Assembly (NCBI GenBank): GCA_037043455.1 | Contig: JAWPHD010000089.1 | Span: 616,828 to 680,827 of the forward strand | Direction of reading: 5' to 3' | DNA length: 64,000 bases | DNA from: Cyrtodaria siliqua | Lineage: Eukaryota > Mollusca > Bivalvia > Adapedonta > Hiatellidae | In this document: piece by piece, positions 45,701-52,324 of the stretch | Layout of the letters: each line of letters starts with the position of its first letter | Position numbering within the stretch: the stretch's first letter is position 1 | Notes under the pieces: model-generated | Told to the model about the DNA's origin: nothing | What the model saw: the letters and a program-made list of their open reading frames with translations, nothing else | Databases searched by the model: none | Program-made: the position numbers and the translations under genes

Positions 45701-47693
45701 ATTTCCGCTATATATTGTATATACAATATGCTGCTGTTAATCGAATGGTGCATGACTACGTAAGGCCTTTCCTTTCGAAAAAAACACACTAAAACAACAC
45801 ATAATACAGCAAATAACATTCCTTCAAATTTTCATTATTGATGTAGTACGCATTTGGCTCAAGCATGTGAGATAACTTAGGATGCAACATTTTGCAAACT
45901 CTTTACGTTAAAGTACTGAACTATCTCAGTTTTTCAATGAGGAACTTCAACATTTATGAATTTCTTGTTACAAGGTGTAGTGTGATTAAAACGTCTACAA
46001 CATCACAGTTGTGTCCTTTCTCTAATTAACTGCAACTTTTCGTTTTACAAAACTTCTTAGGATTTCTTTGGAATATTATGTGGCATTAAGTGTGCAGTAT
46101 ATACAATATATAGCGGAAATTACCGAGTTGCGTTTCTTTTGCGTTTGAGTAGATATAGTAAAATATATATACAATATTAGTATGCACACAAACATGAAAC
46201 ACATGTGGTACCGCCTTAATTCCATTAAGCAATAGGAAAGCTTATATTAGCAGGATTTTATAACGGGAATCTCGACAATAATAAATACTGATAAAGGTGA
46301 TCCTTTGGGAGCAACAAACACAACTAAGAGAATAAAGCAGCAGACTCGGTTTTATTGAGTCTGTTCATGAGAAGTAATGAAAGAAGCAACACCTCTCACG
46401 CCCCCTAGCATCGGCTTAAGCGGTATTCTACTTCAAAGCCACCTATATTGGGCTCGTTGGTCCCAAAGGACCAGTAAAAATAAAACTACTGATTCGTAGC
46501 ACGGGGAGACTTTTTACAGCCGCCACACTGCACTAAACGAAAACACGTTTAAAAACTTTTTTACTGAAGACAATACGATAACCTGTTTAAAATTAAATAT
46601 TAAATGTTCTAATTTTACAATATGCAAATTTTTAAACCGAAATTAAGGATTTATTTCATACCCCAGCCAACCCCGTTTTCGCTTCGTGGAGAAGGGCTTT
46701 GATGGGGTATGAAAGTTAATACTCGGACCACGTAATGACAACTACTCAATTTTACCTTTTTACAGTCCCTTCCACATCATTGGCACCATTGTACTCCATA
46801 AGGATCCGAACCAGTTCATAATTTGTCCTTAAAGGAAATTCCTGACCAGTCAAGTTAATGAAATATTTCCAGGTCTTGCTTCTCTTCCATAACTCCTCCA
46901 TACACAGCAGCTCTGGTTCCAGCACGCTCATTTGTCCCCAATCTACTTTAAACCGCTTCGAAGCAATAAACACATTATCAAAACAGTTTGCCATTGCAGC
47001 CATGGCTTCGTATATATCACTTTCACTGTTTTCATCCACATGAATGCAATATAAATTTTGTGGACGGTATATTGCACGTAATAGACGCTCACTCTGTTCC
47101 ACTGCTTTAAACATGAGAAAGCTGTATGCAATTGGAAAGTCTTCTTCCTCTTTTGTCAATGAACTCATAACATATCCCCTCTTTTCTATGAAGTGTGAAC
47201 AGTTAGACGCCATTTCGATGTATTCCTTTGCAGGAATCTCTTTCCTGGTCTTGTTCGCCGATAAATCGGTTGCGCGCTTAATTTCTGACTCGTCATTTTG
47301 TAACAAAGCTTTACAATTGGCTTCGGTCACTTTTCTGTCAACTTTGAAATACTTTTCATCTGGAAGTTCAGCGAGTTCAAGTTTTGAATCAGATATAAGG
47401 TGTGGTTTTATTTGGTTTAAAAGACTTGACAGCCCTTCAATGTGTAACGTTCCATCAGTAATATCCGTTTGCGTTAATGTATCATCAGTTGCTTTAAAAT
47501 GACCTTTGAGGTCCAGAGTACCATTTCGAAGAATATACTGATCTACATAAAAGCTATGATGATCTTTAGAATGTAACTTTGTATTTGCGACCATATCGCG
47601 GTTTATGACGGAATATTCCGATAAATAAAAAAGGAGACCGAGAACAGTTAATGCTGAACATATAGCGAGATATTTCACCACTGATGACGCCAT
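24459..47693 (-). CDS. GCNT: Beta-1,6-N-acetylglucosaminyltransferase, core-2 type (GT14), three-exon gene
   Basis: Joined coding exons 47,693-46,756, 30,273-30,047 and 24,769-24,459 give 1,476 nt, 491 residues. The family transfers GlcNAc from UDP-GlcNAc onto core-1 O-glycans to build branched core-2 structures in the Golgi. Visible: a short cytoplasmic start, one hydrophobic anchor (about residues 6-25), a stem of about 120 residues, then the GT14 catalytic domain. Motifs are 'LYCIHVDENSESDIYEAM', 'NCFDNVFIASK', 'INLTGQEFPLRTN' (exon 1), 'VPDETFFSSLNHNP' with the glutamate matching the family's catalytic base (exon 2), and 'VRMICVFGTGDLP' plus 'FANKF' with the basic residues that contact the nucleotide (exon 3). 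Phases match at both junctions (2 and 1), with GT and AG at every site. Vertebrate enzymes have Cys where this has Thr in NLTG. Which GCNT paralogue it is cannot be settled by eye. Confidence 0.92.
25085..25160 (+). repeat. tRNA-like SINE head, degenerate
   Basis: 'cgctgtggcctaatg' and 'gatttcgaatccta' resemble A- and B-box sequence, and the end 'gttgagcg' pairs loosely with the start. It is probably a SINE head; a working tRNA is unlikely. Confidence 0.35.
25250..25382 (+). repeat. R3 repeat, left flank of the LINE insertion
   Basis: The wording 'cgcgaagaaaacaataagta', 'tttaacccatataatga' and 'gtcatgat...tatatattga' is shared with 27,324-27,620 on the other side of the LINE. R3 was therefore already there when the LINE inserted. 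It shows no coding. Confidence 0.7.
25383..27323 (-). mobile_element. 5'-truncated non-LTR retrotransposon, I/Nimb-like, with target duplication
   Basis: A 10-bp duplication TTTTGATGAA flanks it exactly (25,373-25,382 and 27,324-27,333). The 3' end on minus reads 'gacctatttatgtgtcgacg', 'tgccgtaaaacacc' and a short 'attcattc' tail. Everything upstream of the RT catalytic box is missing, as usual for aborted target-primed reverse transcription. The clean duplication and long undamaged frame argue for a fairly recent insertion into GCNT intron 2. Confidence 0.9.
25590..27323 (-). CDS. LINE ORF2 C-terminal part: RT palm end, RNase H, zinc knuckle (5' truncated)
   Basis: An unbroken frame of about 577 residues runs from the truncation point to the stop; the extra 27 codons upstream to 27,404 are flanking DNA. 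It starts within RT just before the catalytic box, which reads YVED (codons at 27,264-27,269) instead of YVDD, so a key aspartate is now glutamate. The thumb region follows ('KFLGLIFDRKLTFIPHLKYV', 'LDYGSIVYGS'). Next is an RNase H domain with its acidic set in place: 'YTDGSKDGD' (about 26,370), 'SAELKAIELAF', 'FSDSLSSLQAL', 'GNDRADSAAKAAL'. The C-terminus has a C-X2-C-X7-H-X4-C knuckle ('CIPCFAPLTVKHILLEC'). RT plus RNase H plus this knuckle fits the I/Nimb group. Confidence 0.88.
   Translation of the reverse strand: MNSIVKCISPGVDCSVYVEDFVIRYRAKNMNTIERQLQQCLNKLQTWSDKNGFKFSKSKTNCMHFCQLRKHHENPHLTLDGSPIPVVDERKFLGLIFDRKLTFIPHLKYVKAKCLKALNLLKVVANTNWGADRKVLLQLYRSLIRSKLDYGSIVYGSTRKSYLQMLDPIHNQGLRLALGAFRTSPAERLYVEANEPSLSHRRDKLALQYAIKLKSNPSNPTFDNVFNLSYEPLFDRKPKAIRSFGLRIKPKLRDTEIDLNLIAKYKVPQIPPWTLETPIIIFDLCKSNKSSTDPTVFQSKFNEIKSKYSSSFQYIYTDGSKDGDTVAAAAVIHKHSIKSRLPDKASIFSAELKAIELAFNYIQESDDDHFVIFSDSLSSLQALGNMKHDNPVVLQLLEKYNSLIVDNVIIFCWLPRHVGIRGNDRADSAAKAALGLHISNTKLPYTDFKSCINTFIRNSWQAAWDLSVNNKLHSIKPLLGEWRSSSRPIRREEVLLARCRIGHTRYTHSYLLQAEQLPECIPCFAPLTVKHILLECVGFDPMRQSYYNVNTMKELFDTIDFSLVLDFLKEIRLYKSL
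27324..27620 (+). repeat. R3 repeat, right flank of the LINE, with internal duplication
   Basis: Three successive copies of 'gtttgatgaagaaat...gagaaagttatagccaacg' with 'gtcgatgttgtcatgatgag' lie between 27,324 and 27,620. Only one copy precedes the LINE. No gene. Confidence 0.7.
27635..28085 (+). repeat. R2 interspersed repeat, long copy
   Basis: The landmarks 'attgcagtctcggtttgac', 'cgagactgttcatgaacgg', 'catcccgaagatggcatgc', 'gcggcgtatggtccca' and 'atgaagcctgcgcag' all recur in reverse order and strand at 44,925-45,290 in intron 1. The two therefore form an inverted pair about 17 kb apart within one gene. Confidence 0.8.
28260..28415 (+). repeat. Duplicated intronic segment, intact copy
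   Basis: 'cacaaacttgaatttggtag', 'gttaaaccg', 'ctttaggtaca' and 'tagctttaagtttaccctct' recur at 29,360-29,427 and 29,893-29,935, where they are split by an insertion. The open frame 28,122-28,412 has no protein-family resemblance. Confidence 0.65.
28416..29340. other. Intron 2 DNA without recognised features
   Basis: No exon is supported. A weak internal similarity ('tgctcacag(g)aaagttg' at 28,556 and 29,088) suggests an old duplication. Confidence 0.5.
29428..29890 (-). mobile_element. Penelope-like 3' fragment inserted in a duplicated segment
   Basis: On minus it matches the shared 3' region ('gtttaaacccccagtggcc', 'ctgtcctccttgaatgctac', end 'ttttgtatttct'). It sits exactly where the intact sequence 'ctttaggtacacgcccacta' of the neighbouring copy (28,340) would continue, so insertion boundaries can be read off by comparison. 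Confidence 0.8.
29920..30046. repeat. Short motifs resembling the exon 2 edge, in the intron
   Basis: The plus strand shows 'accgaattgtgggttgtgga' (29,926), 'cacctaattgcgggttgtgg' (29,969) and 'caccgaattgtggtttacc' (29,999). Exon 2 itself contains 'caccaagatgtgggttgtga' at 30,065. The series looks like degenerate copies of about 20 bp of exon sequence spilling over the donor site. Confidence 0.4.
30047..30273 (-). CDS. GCNT: GCNT exon 2 (catalytic base region)
   Basis: The acceptor 'ttatcactag' ends at 30,274. The first base A completes an Arg codon begun in exon 1, then the frame reads 'ANKDRWTKAGTPPHNIV', 'GSVHIIVNRGFVDYVLHD', 'DFLNWTRSVSVPDETFF', 'SSLNHNPHLGVPGAYKG' and leaves one G before the donor GTAAAT at 30,046. 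The glutamate of PDE is the expected catalytic residue. Length is 227 nt. The frame continues open for eight codons past the donor, but those residues do not fit the family. Confidence 0.93.
30275..31850. other. Intron 1 DNA, nothing recognised
   Basis: AT-rich, with no repeat shared with the rest of the window and no supported exon on either strand. Confidence 0.55.
31857..32121. mobile_element. Inverted-repeat element, 265 bp
   Basis: The left arm 'tatatacacttctcaaaact' then 'gctaactacaccgctcacgt' (31,861-31,900) is repeated in reverse complement at 32,077-32,119. Inside the right arm a second, diverged copy of the arm (32,045-32,075) reads in the same direction. No coding; MITE-like. Confidence 0.7.
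32265..34760 (+). repeat. 40-bp minisatellite, about 62 copies
   Basis: The unit is 'tgcatcttcaagattaccgt' followed by 'gtgttccattattgttttac', very homogeneous, with point variants (gagttcc, atgttcc, gtgtacc) and 38- or 39-bp variants. A distinctive double variant ('accgagagttcc' then 'tattatatcttc') recurs at 33,761, 34,120 and 34,399, spaced 359 and 279 bp (nine and seven units), showing block duplication. Since 40 is not a multiple of 3 and the unit lacks plus-strand stops in every phase, long open frames (up to 569 codons) exist in all three plus frames. They are arithmetic products, not genes. The array lies in GCNT intron 1. Confidence 0.97.
34770..36369. other. Intron 1 DNA, nothing recognised
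   Basis: No exon is supported. There is a local duplication of 'ctttctggcaaacaaacatg' (35,361 and 35,410). The 72-codon frame at 35,553 has no family resemblance. Confidence 0.55.
36370..36520 (+). repeat. SINE family A copy
   Basis: The head 'agagcgctgtggtgtagttg' with B-box-like 'gtgggtccgatccctgc' is followed by 'gacactttatctgaatttgc' and 'ctggttctgcacaggaag'. This is the same order as the element at 15,009 (there on minus). Confidence 0.75.
36955..36975 (+). repeat. TA microsatellite
   Basis: A short (TA)n run just upstream of the candidate exon at 37,010. Confidence 0.85.
37010..37183 (+). CDS. Candidate small first exon with signal-peptide-like start (speculative)
   Basis: An ATG at 37,010 opens a 57-codon frame. 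It begins 'MTMQMTLSIYVLFFYSLFGL', a short polar start then a hydrophobic run ending near residue 24, and continues 'LTYLEDEGK'. A consensus-like donor 'gaag|gtaaat' lies at 37,091/37,092, so the real coding part, if any, could be 37,010-37,091, spliced to an unseen exon. It is on the strand opposite to GCNT, inside intron 1. The composition could arise by chance in AT-rich DNA. Confidence 0.2.
   Translation: MTMQMTLSIYVLFFYSLFGLLTYLEDEGKLAEEKNGFRPKTVVRRSRFWTVRSGNVL
37184..38390. other. Intron 1 DNA, nothing recognised
   Basis: AT-rich sequence with no supported exon and no copy elsewhere in the window. Confidence 0.55.
38395..39815 (+). pseudogene. LINE reverse transcriptase relic, split by a DNA element
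   Basis: Before the insertion the plus strand reads 'KKETFATFIDLQKAFDFIHR' and 'NVLLNKLLSK', an RT domain of non-LTR type. After the insertion (from 39,671) it continues 'ALLSDTSSCVKLNGFLSDW' and, after further damage, 'SPTVFAYFINDLNDGLNSL'. Leaving out the insert and one copy of GTTAAA makes the two halves contiguous at the expected place in the domain, which confirms the insertion boundaries. The catalytic YxDD box is not recognisable. Confidence 0.75.
38529..39670. mobile_element. Long-TIR DNA element with GTTAAA target duplication
   Basis: GTTAAA flanks both ends (38,523-38,528 and 39,671-39,676). The ends are inverted over roughly 200-280 bp, starting TACGGAATCCTG on the left and CAGGATTCCGTA on the right. 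They contain repeated 'cgaaaacgcgaaaac'-type runs that are CpG-rich against an AT-rich background. The unpaired centre (about 38,800-39,400) has no transposase frame. A long terminal inverted repeat and a 6-bp duplication do not fit Tc1/mariner (TA) or piggyBac (TTAA); the superfamily is undetermined. Confidence 0.8.
40640..41770 (+). pseudogene. Same LINE, C-terminal relic, with a 148-bp tandem duplication
   Basis: Frames read 'VYRYLGVHLYEHFDCIQTA', 'HKDAGYERILSYITHV', 'CVVPVLDYCFSVWGFKSFN', 'MIQNRGIRYFLGV', 'DMGWVISSWVNMLRLW' and finally a Cys-rich end 'CKGCSENDIEDEIHFLLKC'. These correspond to the RT thumb and C-terminal knuckle of a non-LTR element. Frameshifts occur throughout. The block starting 'gagcattggg(c/g)gctatt' at 40,846 repeats at 40,994 (148 bp apart), duplicating part of the thumb. 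Confidence 0.75.
41771..43620. other. Intron 1 DNA, nothing recognised
   Basis: No exon or shared repeat is identified. The first part (41,780-42,120) may be the untranslated tail of the LINE relic or a separate decayed repeat. The 88-codon frame at 42,635 has no family resemblance. Confidence 0.5.
43622..44062 (-). mobile_element. Penelope-like 3' fragment, inverted
   Basis: Nearly the same as 29,428-29,890. The minus strand runs from 'ttctgccaagtcattgagta' through 'gaaccggtttaaaccccagt' to 'ttttgtatttctt'. It begins and ends at the same positions of the element as the other inverted copy, suggesting repeated mobilisation of one short 3' form. Confidence 0.8.
44063..44475. other. Intron 1 DNA, nothing recognised
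   Basis: AT-rich sequence without a supported feature. Confidence 0.5.
44485..44585. repeat. Inverted partner of 46,345-46,445
   Basis: 'ctttaaagtagaatatcgat' and 'taagccggtgctaggaggcg' with 'tgagaggtgttg' recur as reverse complement at 46,375-46,440. The pair brackets about 1.8 kb of intron 1 next to exon 1. Confidence 0.65.
44925..45290 (-). repeat. R2 interspersed repeat, inverted copy
   Basis: Reverse complement of 27,635-28,010, with the same ordered landmarks and modest divergence. Confidence 0.8.
45290..45412 (-). mobile_element. Penelope-like 3' fragment, short
   Basis: The minus strand contains 'aaaacctggtttaaaccctc' and 'atgacaatagggtaagagtg'-like sequence of the shared 3' region. 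It directly abuts the R2 copy. Confidence 0.65.
45675..46146. mobile_element. Inverted-repeat element, ~472 bp
   Basis: The ends read 'aaacgcaaaagaaacgc(t/a)a' followed by 'ctc', then a short gap and 'atttccgctatatattgtat', in inverted orientation (45,675-45,725 and 46,095-46,146). About 50 bp of terminal repeat, no coding; MITE-like. A target duplication is not obvious. Confidence 0.7.
46205..46740 (+). repeat. R4 repeat, copy 1, ending at the exon 1 donor
   Basis: 'cttaattccattaagc', 'aaagcttatatta', 'aacctgtttaaaatta', 'ccagccaaccccgtttt' and 'atactcggaccacgtaatga' recur in the same order at 60,870-61,150. Between 46,335 and 46,450 it carries a different insert (partner of 44,485). R4 ends about 15 bp from the exon 1 splice donor. 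Confidence 0.75.
46756..47693 (-). CDS. GCNT: GCNT exon 1 (start, membrane anchor, stem, N-terminal catalytic domain)
   Basis: The first in-frame ATG is at 47,693 (a TTG six bases upstream is not a credible start). Residues 1-312 plus two bases are encoded here. Seen: 'MASSVVKYLAICSALTVLGL' anchor, a charged stem with NGT, NKT and NCS glycosylation sequons, then 'SFLMFKAVEQSERLLRAIYR', 'NLYCIHVDENSESD', 'NCFDNVFIASKRFKVDWGQM', 'LLCMEELW' and 'FINLTGQEFPLRTN'. The family's Cys pattern is largely present. The exon ends within 'GANDVEGTVK' plus AG before GTAAAA. Confidence 0.94.
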
Positions 47694-47731
47694 GAACAAT
47701 CTTCGGAACTGGCGCCTACTACGAGGATCAT
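47694..47731 (-). other. GCNT: GCNT 5' untranslated segment after a 3' splice site
   Basis: On minus, 'gattttttttcag' ends at 47,732, a strong polypyrimidine-AG acceptor 38 bases before the start codon. This predicts at least one upstream noncoding exon beyond 47,731. The segment starts with an ATG that is out of frame with the main start, so a short upstream frame would overlap the initiation codon. Confidence 0.7.
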
Positions 47732-47804
47732 CTGAAAAAAATCAAAGACAGACATACAGTTAAATGAAACTAATATCATTGGACACTGCTATAGTATTTT
47801 GTTT

Positions 47805-48155
47805 AAAGGATTCTAGGCTATTATTTTTTTGTATTATATTTACACGAGCATATTTGTGTTTTACTTATATTGCCTATTGATGCTGCCTTGTTGGTTAGAG
47901 ATTAGATCATGGCGAGGATTTCTTTATTTACACTGTCCTGTTTTAATGGGATGACAGTAGAGTAAGTGTGAGGGTCGGTGCATCCTAGAACCGGTTTAAA
48001 CCCCCAGTGACCTACTTTGCCACTGACCGTTCCAAGGCGGTAGCCCTTTTGTGAACCCTTTTGTGTTTGTGATGTCGTTTGCATTTATTATTACTTTTGC
48101 CTTCGTGTTTGTCTGTTTGCGTGTTTGATTTCTGTGTTTTGTGGTTGACTGTCAC
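47805..48155 (+). mobile_element. Penelope-like 3' fragment
   Basis: 'attatatttacacgagcata', 'gtttaaacccccagtgacc' and 'gtgttttgtggttgactgtc' follow the family order. It ends at 48,150, where R1 starts without a gap. Confidence 0.8.
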
Positions 48156-51100
48156 TCTGGGAGAGATATTACAGAAACTCACGAGAGGTTACGGAAATCC
48201 ATGAAAGGTTACGGGAACACACGAAAGGTTACGGAAACCGGTGACGGAAACACACGAGCGGTTTATGACCAGGTGCGTAAACACAATAAAACGTCAGACT
48301 CAGTATTTTAACGAAAGGTTACGGTTACGGAAACACACGAGAGGTTACGGACCATGTACGTGTAAACGAAACACGTCAGATTTAGTATTTTAAATGAAGG
48401 AGCTAGCAGAGAATTTCTACCTTTAATAAAACAAAATCGAAATCGGCATTTTTGTGTTCGATTTTCTTAAAAAACGGAGCGTTTTCCTTCTAAAAGTGTA
48501 TGCTTCGTTATTTTAGCGTTTAATGTTGTTTTAAAGAAGAGATTTGTGTAAACTCCTTGCGCAGTGACAGGTGTGTTTTTCATTTTCTAAACTGTATTAT
48601 CAAAGTAAACATTCGCATTAGATAACACAAATATCCGAGACCGTCAGATACGAGTACAAAGTACAGAGCAATATATACTGTCATACCGATATCTCAGTAT
48701 ATAGTCTCCTACGTACATTGCCATTTTGTGGAATATGTGATCACGTATACACCATATAAATTAAACAAATCCTGATATGAATTAAAGAGAATGTCAAAGA
48801 ATACGAAGACCGGTCGCAGGGTTGATTTTGACTTTGTACTGGATACATCTGAAGGTCATACTACACCAATTCATTTTCCATAGGCCTACCTTATAGCTCT
48901 TAGCTCTGTACTGAGTTCCCTAATATAGGAAGCTATATTTTTTATTACTTGTTTTTAAAGACCTATCTTAGTTTTATCAAAAAAACATACAGAAGCCATA
49001 CATTGAGTATGTTTTGAAAACGCTGTTTGGGTCGGATGGTGCTGACCCACCTACTTGCATGTAGAAACATGAGGAAAATGTAAAATATACTTCTTTCTTT
49101 GATTATGCAACACATTATGAATACATTGCACAAATGTATGATTTAACCTTTATAAGTACTCTTCAAAAGTTTAATTTTAATTTTTTAGCAAGATTTTTTG
49201 GTTTGTTTACCTTGACAACCAATCAAAATTAAGAGATTCTGTGTAATAGCTCCGAATTTACCCTGGAACTTTTTCCCTGCCCGCTGATTGGTTGGTAATT
49301 GGTGTAGACTGATCTAAAGAGACATTCAAACCTGACTGAAGTTGTTTTTTTCTCGCTAAATTGTTTGATACATTCGACCTGAGAGAAATTATGTCATTCT
49401 TTTTTAGAAAAAAATCCTTTTCGATAAAATATGAGGGCATTGATTATAACTTATAACTGACATGGTTGTTTAAGTTATAATGTAACATTGTTCGTGCACT
49501 TTTAAATGACTTTGTTAATTTACAGCTATTTATATATCATGCGATGTCCAAATATAGCGAGTAACAGTTGCTATGGGTCTGTCTAGAGCCCACTACAAGT
49601 TGAGTCCACAGTGGGATTCGAACTCACCACTGCGGGTTCGAATCCCAATGAGAGCTCGACTTGTAAGTGAGAAAGTATCGATTCTTACTGATGGCGGGAG
49701 GTGTACAGTAAAAGTGGGTGGGCTGCCTCCACCACAATAAATCGATCGTCATATATAACCTTACATGTGTTGAAAATGACGTAAAACACCATACACAAAC
49801 AAACAAATCGGCTCTCACCACTGCGGGTTCGAATCCCACTGGGAGCTCAACTTGTAAGTGAGAAAGAGTCGATTGTTATGGATGGTGGGAATTATACAGT
49901 ACTGGTTCTAACCAAGAAAAAATGTGGGGGTCTGCCTCTACCACAAAAACAATCGACCGTCATTTATAGCCTAAATGTTTTAAAATTGATTATGTTTTAG
50001 AACTGAAACAAAAAACACCAACTAACGTGAAATACCATGAGGACATAGTGAAGAAGTCACCGGTGAAGAAATAGCAAGCGAAATAATAGAGAAGTTACCT
50101 CTTTTGAATTATCTTTATCTAATTCCAGTACTCCTTATAGGTTATCCCACGATATGTTTTAGCCATAAACAGTACGATTACTCTAATAAACTTTAAAATT
50201 TATTGGAGGTCTCACATCTCTATTTAATGACTGTCACATCTAATCAGGACATGACAATGTTTAGATATTGGTTTGTAGAAATCGTTAAAAACACACACGG
50301 TTTGTCGTAGCTGCTGGCAAAAGGCCATACGAGCTTATATGACGATACTTGTCAAATTGTGTCATCTGTCAGTACATCATCCATCCGTCCGTACGTCAGA
50401 AATTTTACATAAAGACTTTACTCTGAAACCACAAGTAGTCTGGTCGCCATGCTTTTTGTACGGTATCTTCTCAATATGTTTTTGGTTGCCAGTTTATATT
50501 TTGGCACGTCTTTGAAAAATATGAAAATTAAGGAGTTTCAAATGAATCATTTTGTTTCAGATGGCCCCATCTGAATTAGACCACTTTGAAGTGAAGGTAA
50601 TGCCAAGTTAATAGATCTTTTCTAAAACTACTTCATAGATGTCAATGAAACTTAGTATGTACCCATATTGAAATAAATAATCTTCAGGTGGCTTCTTAAA
50701 CTCGTGACAAACATGTTCAAATATGTAAAACTCTTAATTAGGTTTTAATTACTATGTACGTTGTTTTTGGATTCTGACTAGGTGTAATCGAGGGAAAACG
50801 AATTACATGATCCTTCGTAACATAGCCGGACAATTTGGAATACTTTTGTTACATGTTATTTGTATTAAATGTATACAAAAGTATACAAAGATACAAAGTA
50901 ATACAAGTTATTTCGATTCGATCTGTGAAGAAACAAGCGAGCACTGCATGTATAAATGGTCAAACTTTAAGCAAGCTTTACCTGTTTATAAGAATAAATG
51001 ATAACCCATTGACTATCTCATTTTAAAATTCGTATTGTTGCAACTCGATTTTATGTCATATACGTACCTTATTGGACTCGGTCAGTTCCGTCTACGTTCA

Positions 51101-51990
51101 ACTCGGTCAATTCCGGCTACGTTCGTAATCCAATGAGCATATGAGTACATGTATTGATCGAAATATTGCGAATGATTATTGTATATATATCTATGAAAAA
51201 ACGTATATATACATACAAGTAATCTCAATATACGAGTATTACGGAATATGGCATTTTTTGCAGGGAAAAGTTCAACTAAATGTCATTAAATGTATACATG
51301 TCCGTGATCGTCTACTGTCACACTTTATAAAGGCTTTAATTGCATAAGGTGCATTTCGAACATTTTTTTTCACACAACTTTCGGTGTGGGAGTGTAATAA
51401 AGCCACAGAATATATAGTTCATATTACACTAGTGCAATAAATATGCAAATGAAATCCGAATTATCGTTCGGTCCTTTCCGTTCAGCTCGGTGTGCATCGG
51501 ACTTGCTTCTTCTATTTCCGTAACCGTTTAAAATACCTGATAACTGAAATCGACGAGGTAGTTACATTGTTCGGTGGAGTACGGAGAAGACCGAGTCAAC
51601 AGAGTATGAACAAAAAGCAATACAAGGGTAAAAAGGAACAAAGGAAAATGTACCAACATTCTATGATATATTTGTCGAAGATGGTATAGATAAGGGACAT
51701 TCAGTTTCTTTCAGTGGGTATGAAATTATTATTTTTTAAACAATACTGTTTTGAAAATACAAGATTTCTGTCTTTAATTTTTGCCACAGTTTAGGGTAGG
51801 AGGATCAGTAATCCTAAAATAAACAAGATTTGCCTTAATTAAGATTGGCCGTAATTGCTTCATTTACATTTAATTGTAAATATCTGGTGTTGCATGGTAT
51901 TGGAAGAAACTATGACACGGAAAATGTCATTCAATATGTACAATATAGAAGATGAGTATTGTTGATCTAATTACATGTCACAGCGTGTGT
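48156..51990 (+). repeat. R1 large repeat, longest copy (~3.8 kb)
   Basis: It begins with degenerate 'gaggttacggaaa' arrays (48,170-48,360) and continues through the segments shared with 405-1,075 and 57,390-58,110. It includes two SINE family B copies (49,590-49,990), a stretch shared with 58,900-59,560 ('gaaatcgttaaaaacacac', 'ttgtgtc(a/g)tctgtc'), and ends with the segment duplicated at 13,860-14,990. No coherent coding frame exceeds 70 codons. It may be a non-autonomous element, a composite of several repeats always found together, or a degraded large transposon. Confidence 0.7.
49590..49990 (+). repeat. Two tandem SINE family B copies
   Basis: Each starts with 'cactgcgggttcgaatccca' (49,626 and 49,817) and runs 'agctcgacttgtaagtgaga', 'ctgcctc(c/t)accacaa' and 'cgtcatat(t)ata'. 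Between them is a remnant 'acaaacaaacaaatc' tail. These are the best-preserved family B copies in the window. Confidence 0.85.
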
Positions 51991-51999
51991 GTTAATTGT

Positions 52000-52320
52000 T
52001 TGATTGTTTGGATAGTGTTTTACGTCATTTTTAGCACATGCTGGGGCATATATAGGGTCGATTTTGTTTTGTGGAAAGTTAAAGTTACCTGCATGTTTAT
52101 TTTGCTTGTCAATTTGTGTGGACTAATACCTGGTGAAAAGTGTCTGTAAATGGTGTTTTGTTTTGTGGTACAGGCAGAGCACCGCATTTTTTTCCTGTGT
52201 AAAATCGGTGGTGTAGACATCCCGTCATCCGTAAGAATCGAAACTGTCTGACTTGACAAGTCGAGCCGACAATGGGATTCGAACCCGCAAGGATGAGAGG
52301 CGAGACATTTTTAGATGCTG
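52000..52320 (-). repeat. SINE family B copy (duplicate of 14,885/15,237 without the SINE A insert)
   Basis: The minus strand starts with 'cgggttcgaatcccattg' near 52,290 and follows the family body. At 52,110-52,125 the sequence is uninterrupted where 15,002-15,215 holds SINE A. Confidence 0.8.
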
Positions 52321-52324
52321 CGTC

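Larger units (their letters stand above)
30274..46755 (-). other. GCNT intron 1 (16.5 kb)
   Basis: The donor 'aaaaag|gtaaaatt' at 46,755 and acceptor at 30,274 are canonical. The intron carries the 40-bp minisatellite, three inverted-repeat elements, an old LINE, a SINE and Penelope-like fragments. One possible opposite-strand exon at 37,010 is listed separately. Confidence 0.85.

Noticed and set aside
46858..47502. Plus-strand frames of 61 and 152 codons opposite GCNT exon 1
   Set aside because: Shadows of a real coding exon on the other strand; no motif or splice context of their own.
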